A stretch of 64,000 nucleotides of DNA from Macrocystis pyrifera (Eukaryota; Sar; Phaeophyceae; Laminariales; Laminariaceae), in NCBI GenBank assembly GCA_031763025.1, contig JASSKH010000001.1, forward strand, positions 6,443,024-6,507,023, written 5' to 3'. Position 1 is the first letter of the stretch. The number at the start of each line of letters is the position of its first letter. A program made the translations under genes and the position numbers. The notes beneath the pieces were generated by a model. That model saw only the letters and a list, made by a program, of their open reading frames with translations. It was not told the origin of the DNA and did no database searches. Shown piece by piece: positions 1-10,769 of this stretch.

Positions 1-49
1 GGTTGGCATCGGTTGGCAACGACGTGCCGCTCACTACGTGAGCTAGACA

Positions 50-262
50 TCCAGGGCACCGTTTTTTTTTTTGTTTTTTTTTTCGGCGGTCGCCCACAGC
101 TGGTCGTATAGTTAGATCATTTGTGCGAAGTAAAGAACCTTACTCTGCACAAGGGAATTGATCGTATCACGTAGTGTTCAAGGTACGGCACCCAAGAGGC
201 AGTTACATTGTACTCCCATTGCTGTCTCTGGAAGTGGCCACACCGGAAATTAAGCTAACTCA
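50..262 (-). repeat. T-family short dispersed repeat, copy 1
   Basis: About 200 bp. Read on the minus strand it ends in an A-rich tract followed by CGGTGCCCTGG; on the plus strand this appears as GGGCACCG and a poly-T run. Related copies lie at 787-984, at 30,201-30,414 and, inverted and diverged, at 23,978-24,180. The A-rich end and dispersal in both orientations suggest a SINE or other retroposed element. I found no clear Pol III boxes. Confidence 0.6.
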
Positions 263-287
263 TTGAAGCTGTCGTCCATATGCAAGT

Positions 288-1241
288 CCGCCTCACAAAC
301 GGTTCTTAGTAGGATGCAGCTCACCTTTCATGCGACTCGCCGGACACCTCACGGCGCTTCGCGCTTGGTGCAAGCAATGTCTGCCTGGTCGGTGAAAACC
401 CGACATGCTCCGTCCCGGCATTGTAGGGATGCGAGGGTCTATGGTCATACCACTACGGCCATGCATGAGATCGAGTAAATGTCTCCTATCGAGTACACCC
501 CCCACCCCCAAGCTACGCCGGAAATTAAGCTAACTCATTGATGCTGTCATCCTTATGCAAGTCCGCCTCACAAGCGGTTTTTAGTAGCATGCAGCTCACC
601 CTTCATGCGACTCGCCGGACACCTCACGGCGCTTCGCGCTTGGTGCAAGCAATGTCTGCCTGGTCGGTGAAAACCCGACATGCTCCGTCCCGGCATTGTA
701 GAGATGCGAGTGATCGTACGACTACGGCCATGCATGAGATCGAGTACATCTCTCCTATCGAGTACACCCCCCCCCCCCCCGAGGGTACCGTTTTTTTTTT
801 GTTTTTTTTGGCGGTCGCCCACAGCTGGTCGTATAGTTAGATCATTTGTGCGAAGTAAAGAACCAATACTCTGCACAATCGAATTGATCGTGTCACGTAG
901 TGTTCAACGGCACCCAAGAGGCAGTTACATTGTACTCCCATTGCTGTCTCTGGAAGTGGCCAAACCGGAAAATAAACTAACTCATTGAAGCTGTCATCCA
1001 TATGCAAGTCCGCCTCACAAGCGGTTCTTAGTAGGATGCAGCTCACCCTTCATGCGACTCGCCGGACACCTCACGGCGCTTCGCGCTTGGTGCAAGCAAT
1101 GTCTGCCTGGTCGGTGAAAACCCGACATGCTCCGTCCCGGCATTGTAGGGATGCGAGGGTCTACGGTCATACGACTACGGCCATGCATGAGATCGAGTAC
1201 ATCCCTCCTATCGAGTACACCCCCCCCCCCCCTCCCCCCCC
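288..1241 (+). repeat. Cluster of three S-family repeats with poly-C tails
   Basis: Three copies of a ~220 bp repeat lie at 288-510, 563-780 and 1,010-1,241. Each begins with a short hairpin around CCGCCTCACAAGCGG, contains the block GCGCTTCGCGCTTGGTGCAA, passes through GAGATCGAGTA and ends TCGAGTACAC followed by a run of C. Five more copies occur elsewhere: two at 30,440-30,963, two diverged at 54,635-55,123 and one inverted at 60,715-60,926. Short frames across the copies reflect repetition, not a gene. Confidence 0.8.
787..984 (-). repeat. T-family short dispersed repeat, copy 2
   Basis: Near-copy of 50-262, with the same poly-T run on the plus strand and the same GTCGCCCACAGCTGG core. 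It lies between two S-family copies and is absent from the duplicate segment at about 30.9 kb. Confidence 0.6.
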
Positions 1242-1421
1242 GGTCATGCAGTGTTTGGTTCATACTGCTATTCATGCTACTACGTAATGTATGGTCACGT
1301 ACGTAGGGAGTATCAATAATATAATTGTTCGGATACTGGGTTGAACGAGGCTGAAAGCCCGATAATTACCTGGCTTCAATTATTGGGATCGTATTTGTCG
1401 TACTTGGGAGGCTTATCGTAG

Positions 1422-2069
1422 ATGGAAAACCAGGGGTTTTCCCAGCGAGGCACGAGCTCGGCTCTCAGTCTCCGGGTGCACGAAAGGAATAAAGCCGCTC
1501 TTCCTCTATCTCAAAGCAAAAAAACACACGTGAGTACCAACGAGTACCGACTTAATGGGCAAACCTGTTCAGCGATGCAAAGCAAAATGTTTCGACCCTG
1601 GATCGTAACAAGCGGCGTCTTCGGCTTAGGAATTTATCGCCTTTTCGTTGGCTCGCCTTTGGTCACTTTTTCGCTTCACCTTGCTTTCCTAGAGTACGTT
1701 TGCTCCGCATATTGCTCGATGGAGACCCATGAGGTAGGAGGGTCTGCTATGCCTCACGGCGGCCGAGCCACCGAGGCCCAGGGTCCCTCAGTGCCCCGTC
1801 GCCCAAAGTTCGTCGATGGAGATCGAGCGCCTTGTACCAACACGAGGAGCAAGAGTCTAAGCAGGAGCCCCATGGTGATGACGTGTATCGAGCCCCTTGT
1901 ACAACAGATATCGAAGAGGAACAAGGGCCGCGGCCGGAGCCCCCAGACAAAGCCCGAGCAGCCTCCAGCAGGCGGACCTCGTTCAAGACCCCTTCAGTGC
2001 CTTCTCGCTCGGCTGAGCGAGTTTTGCCATCCAAGACAACTGGACGCCCCCGCTCCTGTGAGGGCGTGA
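1422..2069 (+). CDS. Unrecognised open frame, 215 codons
   Basis: Starts with a true ATG (MENQGFSQRG) and stays open to a TGA; the matching frame at 31,144-31,788 is 214 codons. Between the copies a +1 and a -1 change a few codons apart alter about ten residues (LPLSQSKK versus FLYLKAK) and restore the frame. That could mean constraint or chance. The C-terminal half is rich in Arg, Pro and Ser. I recognise no domain, signal peptide or convincing membrane segment. It may be part of a mobile element or spurious. Confidence 0.25.
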   Translation: MENQGFSQRGTSSALSLRVHERNKAALPLSQSKKTHVSTNEYRLNGQTCSAMQSKMFRPWIVTSGVFGLGIYRLFVGSPLVTFSLHLAFLEYVCSAYCSMETHEVGGSAMPHGGRATEAQGPSVPRRPKFVDGDRAPCTNTRSKSLSRSPMVMTCIEPLVQQISKRNKGRGRSPQTKPEQPPAGGPRSRPLQCLLARLSEFCHPRQLDAPAPVRA

Positions 2070-2370
2070 CGCGCGCTACCTGCTAGGCCTTGGGTCCTGC
2101 AGCTTTATCTCTCCACTCGTGCCCTCTGCCGTCCTATCCACCTGAAAGCCCTCCCTCCGCTGAGAGTGTACCCAGCCAGCCCGTGGATCCAGCTGTTTCT
2201 GCTCTCGACCAGAGCACGTCGCACAAACCTGGACGCAGCGCTCTCCACGCCAGCCAGTTTCGTTCTTCGCCATCGGGTCGACTTGCTTCTGGGCCAGATG
2301 AGGAAGTGTTTGAGACTGATTTTCTACCTCGTGTTGCACTTCTGTCCGACTCCGCTCGTACTCGTAGGAT

Positions 2371-2640
2371 GGCCACGAGCGATGCTGCCACTCGTGAAGT
2401 TTTTCCAGTGCCTCGGTCACACGATGGCACACTGGATTTCAGCATTGAGCCTGCTTCCCTCGCTGCTGTAGCTAGAAACAGATATTTTGACTGAAATTGC
2501 AGTGCTGATGCGAGTTTTGATCCTGCTACTAGAGTGAACGATATTGCCACTCGTAACATTTTTCCCCGCGCTTCGCCCACAAGATGGCACACTGGATTTC
2601 AGTGTTGCCTGTCTTCTTTGCTGCCGTAGTTACCCGTTAA
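2371..2640 (+). repeat. Diverged ~164 bp tandem duplication
   Basis: Two adjacent units share GCCACTCGT and GATGGCACACTGGATTTCAG about 164 bp apart (first unit near 2,376-2,470, second near 2,540-2,640). The same pair is present at about 32.09-32.36 kb. Confidence 0.6.
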
Positions 2641-2731
2641 AGTTCTGCTGGGAATTCCCGTGCTGCTGCGAATTTATTACTACTGTTAGAGGGGACGATA
2701 GTTTCAATAGGCCCTTCAGTACCGGAGACGT

Positions 2732-2741
2732 ATAAAAACCA
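2732..2741 (+). promoter_or_regulatory. TATA-like box
   Basis: TATAAAAACC lies 10-20 bases ahead of a coding-like open block that begins near 2,748, and is conserved at 32,450-32,459. A TATA-like word alone is weak evidence for a promoter. Confidence 0.25.
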
Positions 2742-2747
2742 ACCATA

Positions 2748-4768
2748 CATAAAGTTAGTACACGTACGAACCGTGGAGACCAGCCAGACGACCGCTCTTC
2801 CATCGCGACACCTTCTGTGGTCGATGCTTGCTCTCCTAGCGCTCGTAGAGCTCGCCGAATCGCGCGTCACGCCTTGGTCATTGCTGCACAAGTTGCTGAA
2901 GCACAAGCCGCGACTATTGCCACCGCTTCGTCTGCGCCCCACGACCCTGAGCACTGCCATATCCCTCCCCCCCGTACCCCGGCGTCTTCCCCTGCTCATA
3001 CACCTTTCGCCCACCCTCGCCCCAGTATGCCGCGGACGGCAAATGCACGGGACGAATCATCCAGCCCCGCCAAGTCTACCAGCGAGCTGAAGACCTATAT
3101 AGCTCCTCTCCCTCGTCGGGAGTGAGGACACTCGAGCTCCCGGCCCCCACGACTCTGGAGGACGCCGTGGACGTCGAGCACCCCGACTCGGAAGACGAGC
3201 GGGTGGCGGCCGCGGAACCTGACAGTGCCCAAGCCTCGCCTCCCCGGCTGCCTGGAGCATGAACCTCTCTCCCTTCGCCGGACAGGGCAGCCATTCTCCG
3301 GCACTGGCCCGCGATTTCCGGGCGCACCGCGAAACTCACAGCGGAATGCCCGGCGCCTGACCAGGCCGACGTCGTCGGGGTCGGGCGGGCTCCTGCTGCT
3401 GCTGACGATCATATCGACATCGTCGCGGCCGAGCTGGCTTTGACCACTGCCGAGGCCTTCAGGGTCGCCTCGGAGAAAACCGCAAGACGCCGGGCGCACG
3501 CGCTCACGGCGGTCGAGCAACAAGCATAAGCTGCCGCTCGCGCGGCCGCAGACGCTACCAGAGCCCCGAAGACTGCCGACAGCGCCTCCAACGTTGCCGC
3601 CTCGACCTCGAAGACGCCGTGCGCTCCGTCTCCCGCGCCAGAGAAGCTCTGCGGGCTGTACGGGCGATCAGCGCCACAGACACCCGTCGTGTTGCCGAGG
3701 CCGGAGTCTCACCGGAGATCCTTCCCCACGCAGCGACGTTGACTTCTCTAGTTCCTACTCCCGCCCCCAGATCCGGTACCTCAGACCAGCACTCTCCTGT
3801 GCGATTGCGATCGACGCCCGGACCCGGAGGCCCGGGGATCTGGACTCCCTGCAAGGGAGTGTCTCCTGGATGGCGGCCGAGCCCACCCGCGCTTCCTCCC
3901 TGAGGCGGCGACAATGGTGGTCCGGACAGCTCGCCGACTCCGACGCGAGATGCCCGAGGACGACCTCTCAGTCATCGACGCCTGGATACAGATGACAGAC
4001 GGCCCCTGGGAGGCACAGCAACGCCGTGCGTACACCATGGCTCTGGTGATCAACCTTCGCAAGGCGCACAACGCTTTTTCCACCACAGTTTCTTGGCTAA
4101 AACCTGTCGCTTACCTCATCCACTGCAAGCGCCGGGCACACTCCGCCCACCAGGGACCCCACCTCCGCGACAACGGACCGGATGCTGGACAACCCTGGGC
4201 CTCCTTCAGCAGCCTCTCGGGCATCATGCTCCATCAGCACCCGGGCGACAGCTCTGCGGCGCGGGACAGCTCCCGCCGCCGCGCTGACGAACAGGACCGC
4301 CGGCGCCCGAGAGTTGGAGGGGATTCGGTCGGTCAGGACGGCAGGTTCTGCCGGGGCTCAGGTGCGGACAACGGAAGCGACGCGTCTCGGCGAAACGGGG
4401 CTGGGCGTCGGAGAAACCGAGGCAAGGGGAAGGAGAGCTCGAGTGACGGGGCGCAACAGCCGATATCGCCCACGGGGGGAAACGCTTCTCGAGCCAGTTC
4501 ATCCAGTTTCTCCTCGAACCACAGCAAAATAGCCCCCGTCCCCGAGGTCACGGGCGCTACCAGCAAGAGGCAAGTGGTTCCCTCGCTGACTGATTTTGCT
4601 TGTTTCGCCGCCCTTCTTGGTCGTTTGACCTTGTCCGACGACCGAGCCATGCCCATATCGTCTAACCTTGCTCACGCCCGAACATCGGCGATCGCGTCCT
4701 CCACCGCCGCCGCCGTTGCCTCCGCCGCCGCCGCGAAAAAGCACACCGCTGACGTTCAAGGGGCGTAA
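2748..4768 (+). pseudogene. Unrecognised Ala/Ser/Pro/Arg-rich coding-like block
   Basis: A GC-rich stretch in which one frame after another is open on the plus strand. About 2,748-3,122 encodes an Ala-rich segment with AQVAEAQAA. About 3,260-3,525 encodes an Ala-rich helix with AAELALTTAEAF. Positions 3,914-4,768 hold 284 open codons starting ATG (MVVRTARRLRREMPEDDLSV), with a hydrophobic stretch near LINLRKAHNAF and a low-complexity Ser/Arg/Gly tail. A 2 bp insertion near 3,111 breaks the first part here, while the duplicate reads through (32,535-32,978). It could be a decayed gag-like or host gene. I recognise no family and see no zinc knuckle. Confidence 0.3.
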
Positions 4769-5039
4769 AAGCACCTGGGACTCAAAGAAAATTCTCGCTT
4801 TTCTGTCCCACTGTTTCCCTCTTCGATCAACCCTTCCGATGCCGCGCAACGCAGGAGATTGTTGGCACTGCCGTTTTCCAGGGATGTTTTGGCGCCTAGC
4901 GTGCGTGGGACGCCGACCGATAGGCCTGGCAAATTCACATTTTGCCTCAACGTGAGGGTGCTCGTACTCTTGTCCAACTTTGTCGCCACCGGTGCTGTGG
5001 TACACCAGTATATAGGACTATTTGCTATATGAATTAGCA

Positions 5040-6540
5040 TGGGATGTGACGGTGGAATCTCCCGGAGGAGTTAAACTCTTTTGCGGGAGAGCAGTTTCTG
5101 ATGGCTAGAATTAGGTGACATGTTTGGACGATTCTATATTATGTAATGTTCACGATGGTGACGTCGGAGGGGTGGGGGGGTAGCTTGTTCTGTGGTAGTG
5201 GTGTGCCCGCGGAGTGTGCCTATATAACGCCAAACCGTTGTCTTCACTGTACTCATTTATGGGGTTGAAGGCACCTTGCAACAAGACACCTTGAAATTAA
5301 CGCTGGAAAATTGTTTTGTATACAGCAGGCAGAGGCAGTAGACGGGGGTAGTGGTCGTCATGGTCAGTGCTACGGCGTCTATTTCTCCTCACTCATCCCA
5401 CCCTGGGGGTTGATACTCGGAGTACCATAATATCTTTGGTTGAGGGTTAGAGCATAGCATAGACAAGTCGTCCGGGTCGCGTGACCAAAAACGTTTTCAC
5501 GTGAGGAGCACCCAGAATGGTTTGGTCATCGCAGCCATTTCGGGTCTCGATGTTAATGTCAGATCAACAACAACAACAACTCCTGGTACTGGCAGATACT
5601 CAGTACATTTCGGGTTCAAGTACTCCAGGTACTCAGTCTTTTGAGCTCGAAGTGATTCTGGTACTGGCAGGCGGTGCTACGTTATTTGTTATCATCAGCT
5701 ATAAGTACTAATCCAGGTTCTCAGCCATTTTCAGCGTTTAGGACCACAGTCCCCTTTGGGAGACAAACTACTTCGAATATGAGTGGGTTGTCCCCGAAAT
5801 GGGACTGCAGCTCGTGAAGGGTTAAGTACTCCAGGTGCATAATCATCGGAGTGACTGGCACCGGCGAATCATTGACGGAGTACCAATGACTGGTACTCTG
5901 ACGACCTTTGCACGAATCAGTTCAATAGTGTGATGTAGATTAAGTTCACCATCTCTTATCGTTTTCCGAGGCGTCATCTCATGACCGTATCGTGTCGCCA
6001 CGATACAATTTACTCAACCGCGTATGATGCGAGTATGACCTTTTATTTTGGGTTTTAGCCAAAATCAGGTCTACCTGGCCATTTTTCGGCCAAAATCAGA
6101 TACATACTAATAATAAAAAAGTACAAAACACACGCCAGGAGCCCTGCTATTGGCCAGGCTGACATCGTGTCTGATTTTGGTACGAAACGGCCAAGATATA
6201 CATGGCTTTGTCTACTGTCTACTCTGTCCAGCATTCAACTAATTCTGGTCATTTTGAACCAATCAGAGAGGCCATACGTTCACTGGTGTTTCTCTGCGCA
6301 TGGATCTGCGATCCCTCGGTCGCACTTCTTGTGTTGAACTCCGTACAAGTACGCACGTACATTATTATACAAGAATACATACGTACGCTGATTTCACGTT
6401 CTCTTCTTTGGGGTGTACGATATGCTTCAGATAGCTTGTTGTGATGTGCACTATGTTGTTGTCTGTGATCACAGAGGTCGTATTACCGCACCATGGACAC
6501 GCAACTTTTCGTCTGCACCACCTCGGGTCGAGGTGGTTTC
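5040..6540. other. No gene seen; short inverted repeat
   Basis: AT-richer sequence with no sustained coding signal. Present are a (CAA) run near 5,569-5,582, a TATATAA word near 5,220, and an 11 bp perfect inverted repeat (CCAAAATCAGA at 6,090-6,100 against its complement at 6,170-6,180), with a further direct copy of CCAAAATCAG near 6,059. Confidence 0.5.
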
Positions 6541-6714
6541 AGGTATGTTACGGCAAGTTAATTTCGTGCCGAGCAGACGGTTCCGCGAGGATGGTCGAGA
6601 AAGCTGTCAACGGATGGGGGAAGCGCCAGATTAAGGGGACGCTGGCACGCGTGGGAATGTGAGGGAGATCACGGGCAACGAATTCACCAGTTGGAGCATC
6701 GAGGTCGTCAACCC

Positions 6715-7240
6715 TCATTCGGGGCTCGTGTTGGCGAAAATAGCGGACATCGTGTGGGCAGAGCGGGAGCCCACCCAAACCTGTGCTCGGGTCGGACGAC
6801 ACCAGCCATCCAAACCGACACGCACGGCGGAGGGCCCACCCTGGAGTAGGCCGTGAGAGCGGATGAGGAAGACGTCTTCTTCGCCGGACAGGGTGAGACT
6901 GCTGGGGCCGTCGCGGTCGCGCTCCGTGGAAGGTAAGGGCAGGCGAGACAGGAAGTCGTCGTTCCCGTTGACATCGCCTTTGTGATATTGATATTCCAGA
7001 GTGTAGTTGTACACAGTGAGGAATTCCAGCCATCGCTGTACCCGCGGGTTATGTTCGGTGATCTTGTCGAGGCTTGCGACCGCCTTGTGCTAAACAAAAA
7101 TATGAATTCGGTACCTCAAAGGTAGCCGCGAAGGCGTTGATGCTCCAGGTGATGCTGCCCGCTTTAAGGTCAAGCGGAGTCCAGTGGCGTTCAGACTCGA
7201 TGGGACGAATGGTGTGGTATGCTGGAATGTGGCTGCTGAT
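6715..7240 (-). pseudogene. Ty3/gypsy RNase H remnant
   Basis: Read on the minus strand, a first frame gives SERHWTPLDLKAGSITWSIN, which fits the retroelement RNase H pattern of an acidic residue, a W and LDLEAG-like residues. A second frame gives YNYTLEYQYHKGDVNGNDDF followed by LSRLP, the usual C-terminal end of Ty3/gypsy RNase H (IEYRPGKxNxxADxLSR). A frameshift near 7,090 separates the two halves; A and A' differ there by one A in a homopolymer. The frame runs on to about 6,550 without recognisable integrase motifs. Confidence 0.85.
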
Positions 7241-7516
7241 GAGTCTCGGGAAGAGACCTCTTGCAGATGAATGATGACACCCAGTGATCGTGAGATACAC
7301 TTGTGTTGTTCAATAGAGCTGGAGAGAGATACATGGATTGAAAGATGGCGCCTATGTGGCCGTGTTCAAGAGAGCGGTGATGATGGAGAGTGAACTTGTG
7401 GGGCTCACACCTCTGGTGCAATTGCTTGCTGTGGTCGCCATTGTGATCACCCCAAAAAAGTCGCGCATAACTTATTCTACATGACCCGGTACCCCTTATT
7501 CCTATACCTCCTAATA

Positions 7517-8767
7517 TTATACACGATTACGTTTGATGTATGTCTTGCTCACTATATTATCGTAGATCTGGTGAGATCGGAACAAGATACATGCGCAGCG
7601 CGTACATACGATATCGTACATTCTAACATGGTCGTCCTGCTCTTGTTTGAGGGTGGCACCGTTCACGCTGGCACCGCAGTCGAGAAGGAAAGGGCGGGAG
7701 TAAAAAGTGACGGCGTCCCTGTTGGTGTAGACGAGGACCGGGGGCGGGGTCAACTCGGCCAGAAGCTTCCACCCGATGGTTTCCATTTCTGGAGGAAATA
7801 ATAACTTGACGCCTTGTTTCAGACGGGAAGTGATGGGTCTTATGCAATTTGCCATATTGCGCAGGAATTTCCTGTAGTAGGAAAGTGCGCCTAAAAGGGA
7901 GCGTAGCTATTTCAGGTCTTTCGGCATGAGGATTTTCGTCAGTGCTTCCACTCTCTGCGCGTTCGGCATGGTGCCAGCGGGTGTGACCGACGAAGTCCGC
8001 ATCTGTGGCGCCGATGGTCGCTTTTGAACGGGACAACTTCAAAATGTGCTGTCGCAATCGCAAATACAATTCATTAATGTTGTCGACGTGAAGGGAGGGA
8101 TGGGCGTCGAGACGATGACTTCGTCGAGGTAGGCGGCGACGCGGTCCAGACCCTTGATGACGTCGTTGATGACTTTGACGAGTTACCCTGGAGCAGCGCT
8201 GCTTCCTTGGGGCTTATCCAGCCACTCGAAAAGGCGCAGCGGTGTACATAATGCAGTGAGAGGGATCGTGTCCTTTTGCACTGTTATCTGGTGGAACTAG
8301 GAGACGAGGTCGAATAATGAAATTATTTGACCGGTGCCAAGTTTGTCGAGAACCTCATCGCCGCGAGGGATGGGGAGCTGGCCAAGGATGCTGAGTTTGT
8401 TCAGCTTCTTGTAATTCACCATGATGCGGATGCCACCGGATTTCGTCGGGATGGCAACTACTGGGCTCGCCCAGGGAGATTTGGAGGGTTAGATAAAGCT
8501 GGGGGCTAGGAACCTGTCCAAAACCGCGTCCATTTGCCTTGCGGTTGGGGGATTGATGTGGATGTGGTAGGGCCGAGACGTGACAGGAGCGCTGTTAGGG
8601 CGAACTGTTATCTTAAGGGGGAGCAGAGAACAGGACCCAGAATCGGCTGGAGACTTCGAGAACACGTCGGAGAATGCAGCGAGGACATCGCCCAACTGAG
8701 TGATGACGTTCGACGTCCAATCGAGACCGCGCAAGTCAAATGAGATTTCGCGCATGTGCGACGGCAA
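7517..8767 (-). pseudogene. Ty3/gypsy reverse transcriptase remnant
   Basis: The N-terminal frame (8,767-8,489) contains RPYHIHINPPTARQMD, the usual start of a gypsy RT. The next segments read SPWASPVVAIPTKSGGIRI, VNYKKLNKLS, the FEWL-PQG-AAP region and AAYLDEVIV at about 8,120-8,131. The canonical YLDD has become YLDE, so the second catalytic aspartate is replaced. Downstream are LRSLLGALSYYRKFLRNMA (thumb/connection) and SRPFLLDCGAS, the start of RNase H. Stops occur between the segments, including one after DRFLAPSFI and one at the end of ILMPKDLK. The enzyme would have copied element RNA into DNA; this copy cannot. Confidence 0.9.
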
Positions 8768-9439
8768 ACGGTTCCATACTTGTAGAAAGCTCGTGCGATG
8801 GTCTGCTCAATCGTTCGAGCAGAGAAGGTGAAGGAGGGCGGTCGACAGGCGGAGCTAAAGGGACCGCGAGTTCTTCGTGTGTCGGGGCTGTCTCGTCGCG
8901 TAGATGGTGCACCAAGGGATCCAGGCACTATGATGGTAAGGGCTGATCCACGTCCTTGAAATGGGAAGAAACTGGACCTGGGACTGAAAAGTCAAAGTCG
9001 TGAAGACTTCAAGAAGGAATCGGGGCGTCGGACAGTACGGCTTCCAGGGTTACGCGAACCCGCGGGCTAGAGGAGGTGCCAAGCAAGGCACCTGAGTTTA
9101 GAGCCACGGTGCTGGCTATCGGGATGAGCTGGCGGCAATTTGTCCACTATTCGTTCTTCCGCAGAAAAGTCTGTGGCTGCGTGCAACACGTTGACCAGGT
9201 AGCAACCGGCGACGGCAAGGGCACCAATACTGCGCACCAAATCGGCATGGACAAGTCGATGGTCGCAGGACATGGTGATGACGGTGTCACACGCAAACAG
9301 TACGTGAAAGGTTCCAAGGTGAGCCGAAGAGTCGGTGACAGACGCTGTTGCGCCCTGTAGGCCTGGGAGTGACAGCGTGGGTTCGCCGAGAACCCGATTG
9401 GGGATCGAGCAGGGAGTCAATGTACGGTAGAAGCGGTCC

Positions 9440-9790
9440 TGGAACCGCATCCAGCTGTCGAGTCCGAGTTGTACGTCATGTTGCATAGCTTCGGATGGGA
9501 CAACGTATGCTCACACGGCGAGTGATGCAGCTGGTTTATCACCGTGGAAGAACTGTACGCTAAAGTGTACTGTAACGGAAGTCTCATTAGGGGGGGACCT
9601 ACCAAGTCGACCCACGACATGGGAAAGGTGTGTTGTTCGCAAATGGCAGAGGCAATACCCACGCGTTTCATGCTGTCGAACGCGCGGGTGTCAAGGAAGG
9701 TCTGTGGCAAGCCCGTATCCAAGAGGGCGACACATCCAAGCTACAAAACAGCTTGACCACTGTGGATCTTGATTTTGGTGGTGAAGGAAG
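9440..9790 (-). pseudogene. Retropepsin (aspartic protease) remnant
   Basis: The minus strand reads GCVALLDTGLPQTFL, with the catalytic DTG triad at about 9,714-9,722, preceded by a beta-strand-like KIKIHSGQA. Downstream in another frame are SVQFFHGDKPAAS and QHDVQLGLDSWMRFQDRFYR, matching the usual retropepsin end of the form D-LGxDxWxRF--R-Y. Two frameshifts and a stop (between QAVL and LGCVALL) break it. It lies between the NADAR-like domain and RT, as a Ty3/gypsy protease should lie ahead of RT. Confidence 0.8.
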
Positions 9791-10065
9791 AATCGGGCAT
9801 GGTTAGAGTACCAGCAGCAAGATGATGTCCTTGCTCGGCGAGAAAGGCAGGGTGCTAACCGGAGCAGGTGGTGGAAAATACTGCCAGAACATTGCTGCCA
9901 TGGTCTGATATCACGTTTAGAGGAGAATCGGGATATCACGACAGGGAGGGGCCTGCTGATGTGTCCCTTGGGCAAAGTGGCTGTCGTGTCGAAGGGTCAA
10001 TTTCGAATATGCAATCTATACTAGAGAGCGAGGTGCTCTGCAGAGACCATGGTTGGCGGCGCGTA

Positions 10066-10428
10066 GTTGGAGGCTCGCGATCGCGGAAGAGACTTTGCAG
10101 GTTCTGCAGAGCCTTGCTCAGTACATTTAACCCGCGCAACAGGGGCGGCTGGCGTGCAGGAATAGCGTCTGCCCTGTATCCGATGCCCCATACGAGGTCG
10201 TAAGGGCCAGCTTCCGCGAGAAGTTTGTCGCCTGTGTCCAAGAGGTAGTTCGTAATGCAGGGTTTGCAGCGAACTTGACGTAAGAGCTGACACACACGAT
10301 ATGTTCCCGCTCGCGTTCCCACACGGCGGAGTCCTCGTCCATATTGCCTGCGCAGACGTTGTCCGGGCGCAGTAATAAGATATGCCTTCAACCGTAAAAC
10401 GGAAAGGCGTCAATTGCGAAAAGTAAGA
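10066..10428 (-). pseudogene. NADAR (YbiA/DUF1768)-like domain, frameshifted
   Basis: Three overlapping minus-strand frames together spell a NADAR domain. They are SYFSQLTPFRFTVEGISYYC, where the family has FS(Q/N)...PF...G..Y.(C/S)xE; then AVWEREREHIV and VKFAANPALR; then YLLDTGDKLLAEAGPYDLVW followed by GIGY and a GLNVLSKALQNLQSLF end. The LL-TGD, L-EA-P-D-VWGIG and G-N-L-ALMxVR-like signatures are characteristic. Family members are N-glycosidases acting on riboflavin-pathway intermediates or on ADP-ribosylated guanosine. Here it lies about 350 bp upstream of the retropepsin on the same strand. The usual EQYM stretch after YYC is scrambled by a frameshift. The duplicate is at 39,784-40,146. 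Confidence 0.75.
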
Positions 10429-10769
10429 CGGGGCGCTGCCAGCAGAACACGATGTCGCGCGTGCACTACTCTTGGGTAGGTTCAAACGCGGCAGTATCCA
10501 TCGTCACGCGAGAAGAAACGGGGGGTGTGTCAAGCACATCCCCGAAAAAGCAGTTGGGGGTATTTCGATCTCTTGGAGACGGGTCCGTGCCTGCTGCCTG
10601 CCTTGCCAGGGCCTTGTCATCGAGGCCGGGATGGGAGGCGCATTCGCCTGGACCTGTTGTGTCGGCCGTCCCCGAGACAGTTCGGGCAGGGGCAGGGGGT
10701 TCCCTACCGGTTCACCTTGATTGGATGGGAGAGATATCTGCCATATAGGCGCAAGGCATTTCAAGTGGG

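Noticed and set aside
263..1287. Several 60-100 codon proteins with similar sequence (MKLSSICKSASQ and others)
   Set aside because: They are the same short S repeat read in frame; both strands are equally open and the repeat is dispersed.
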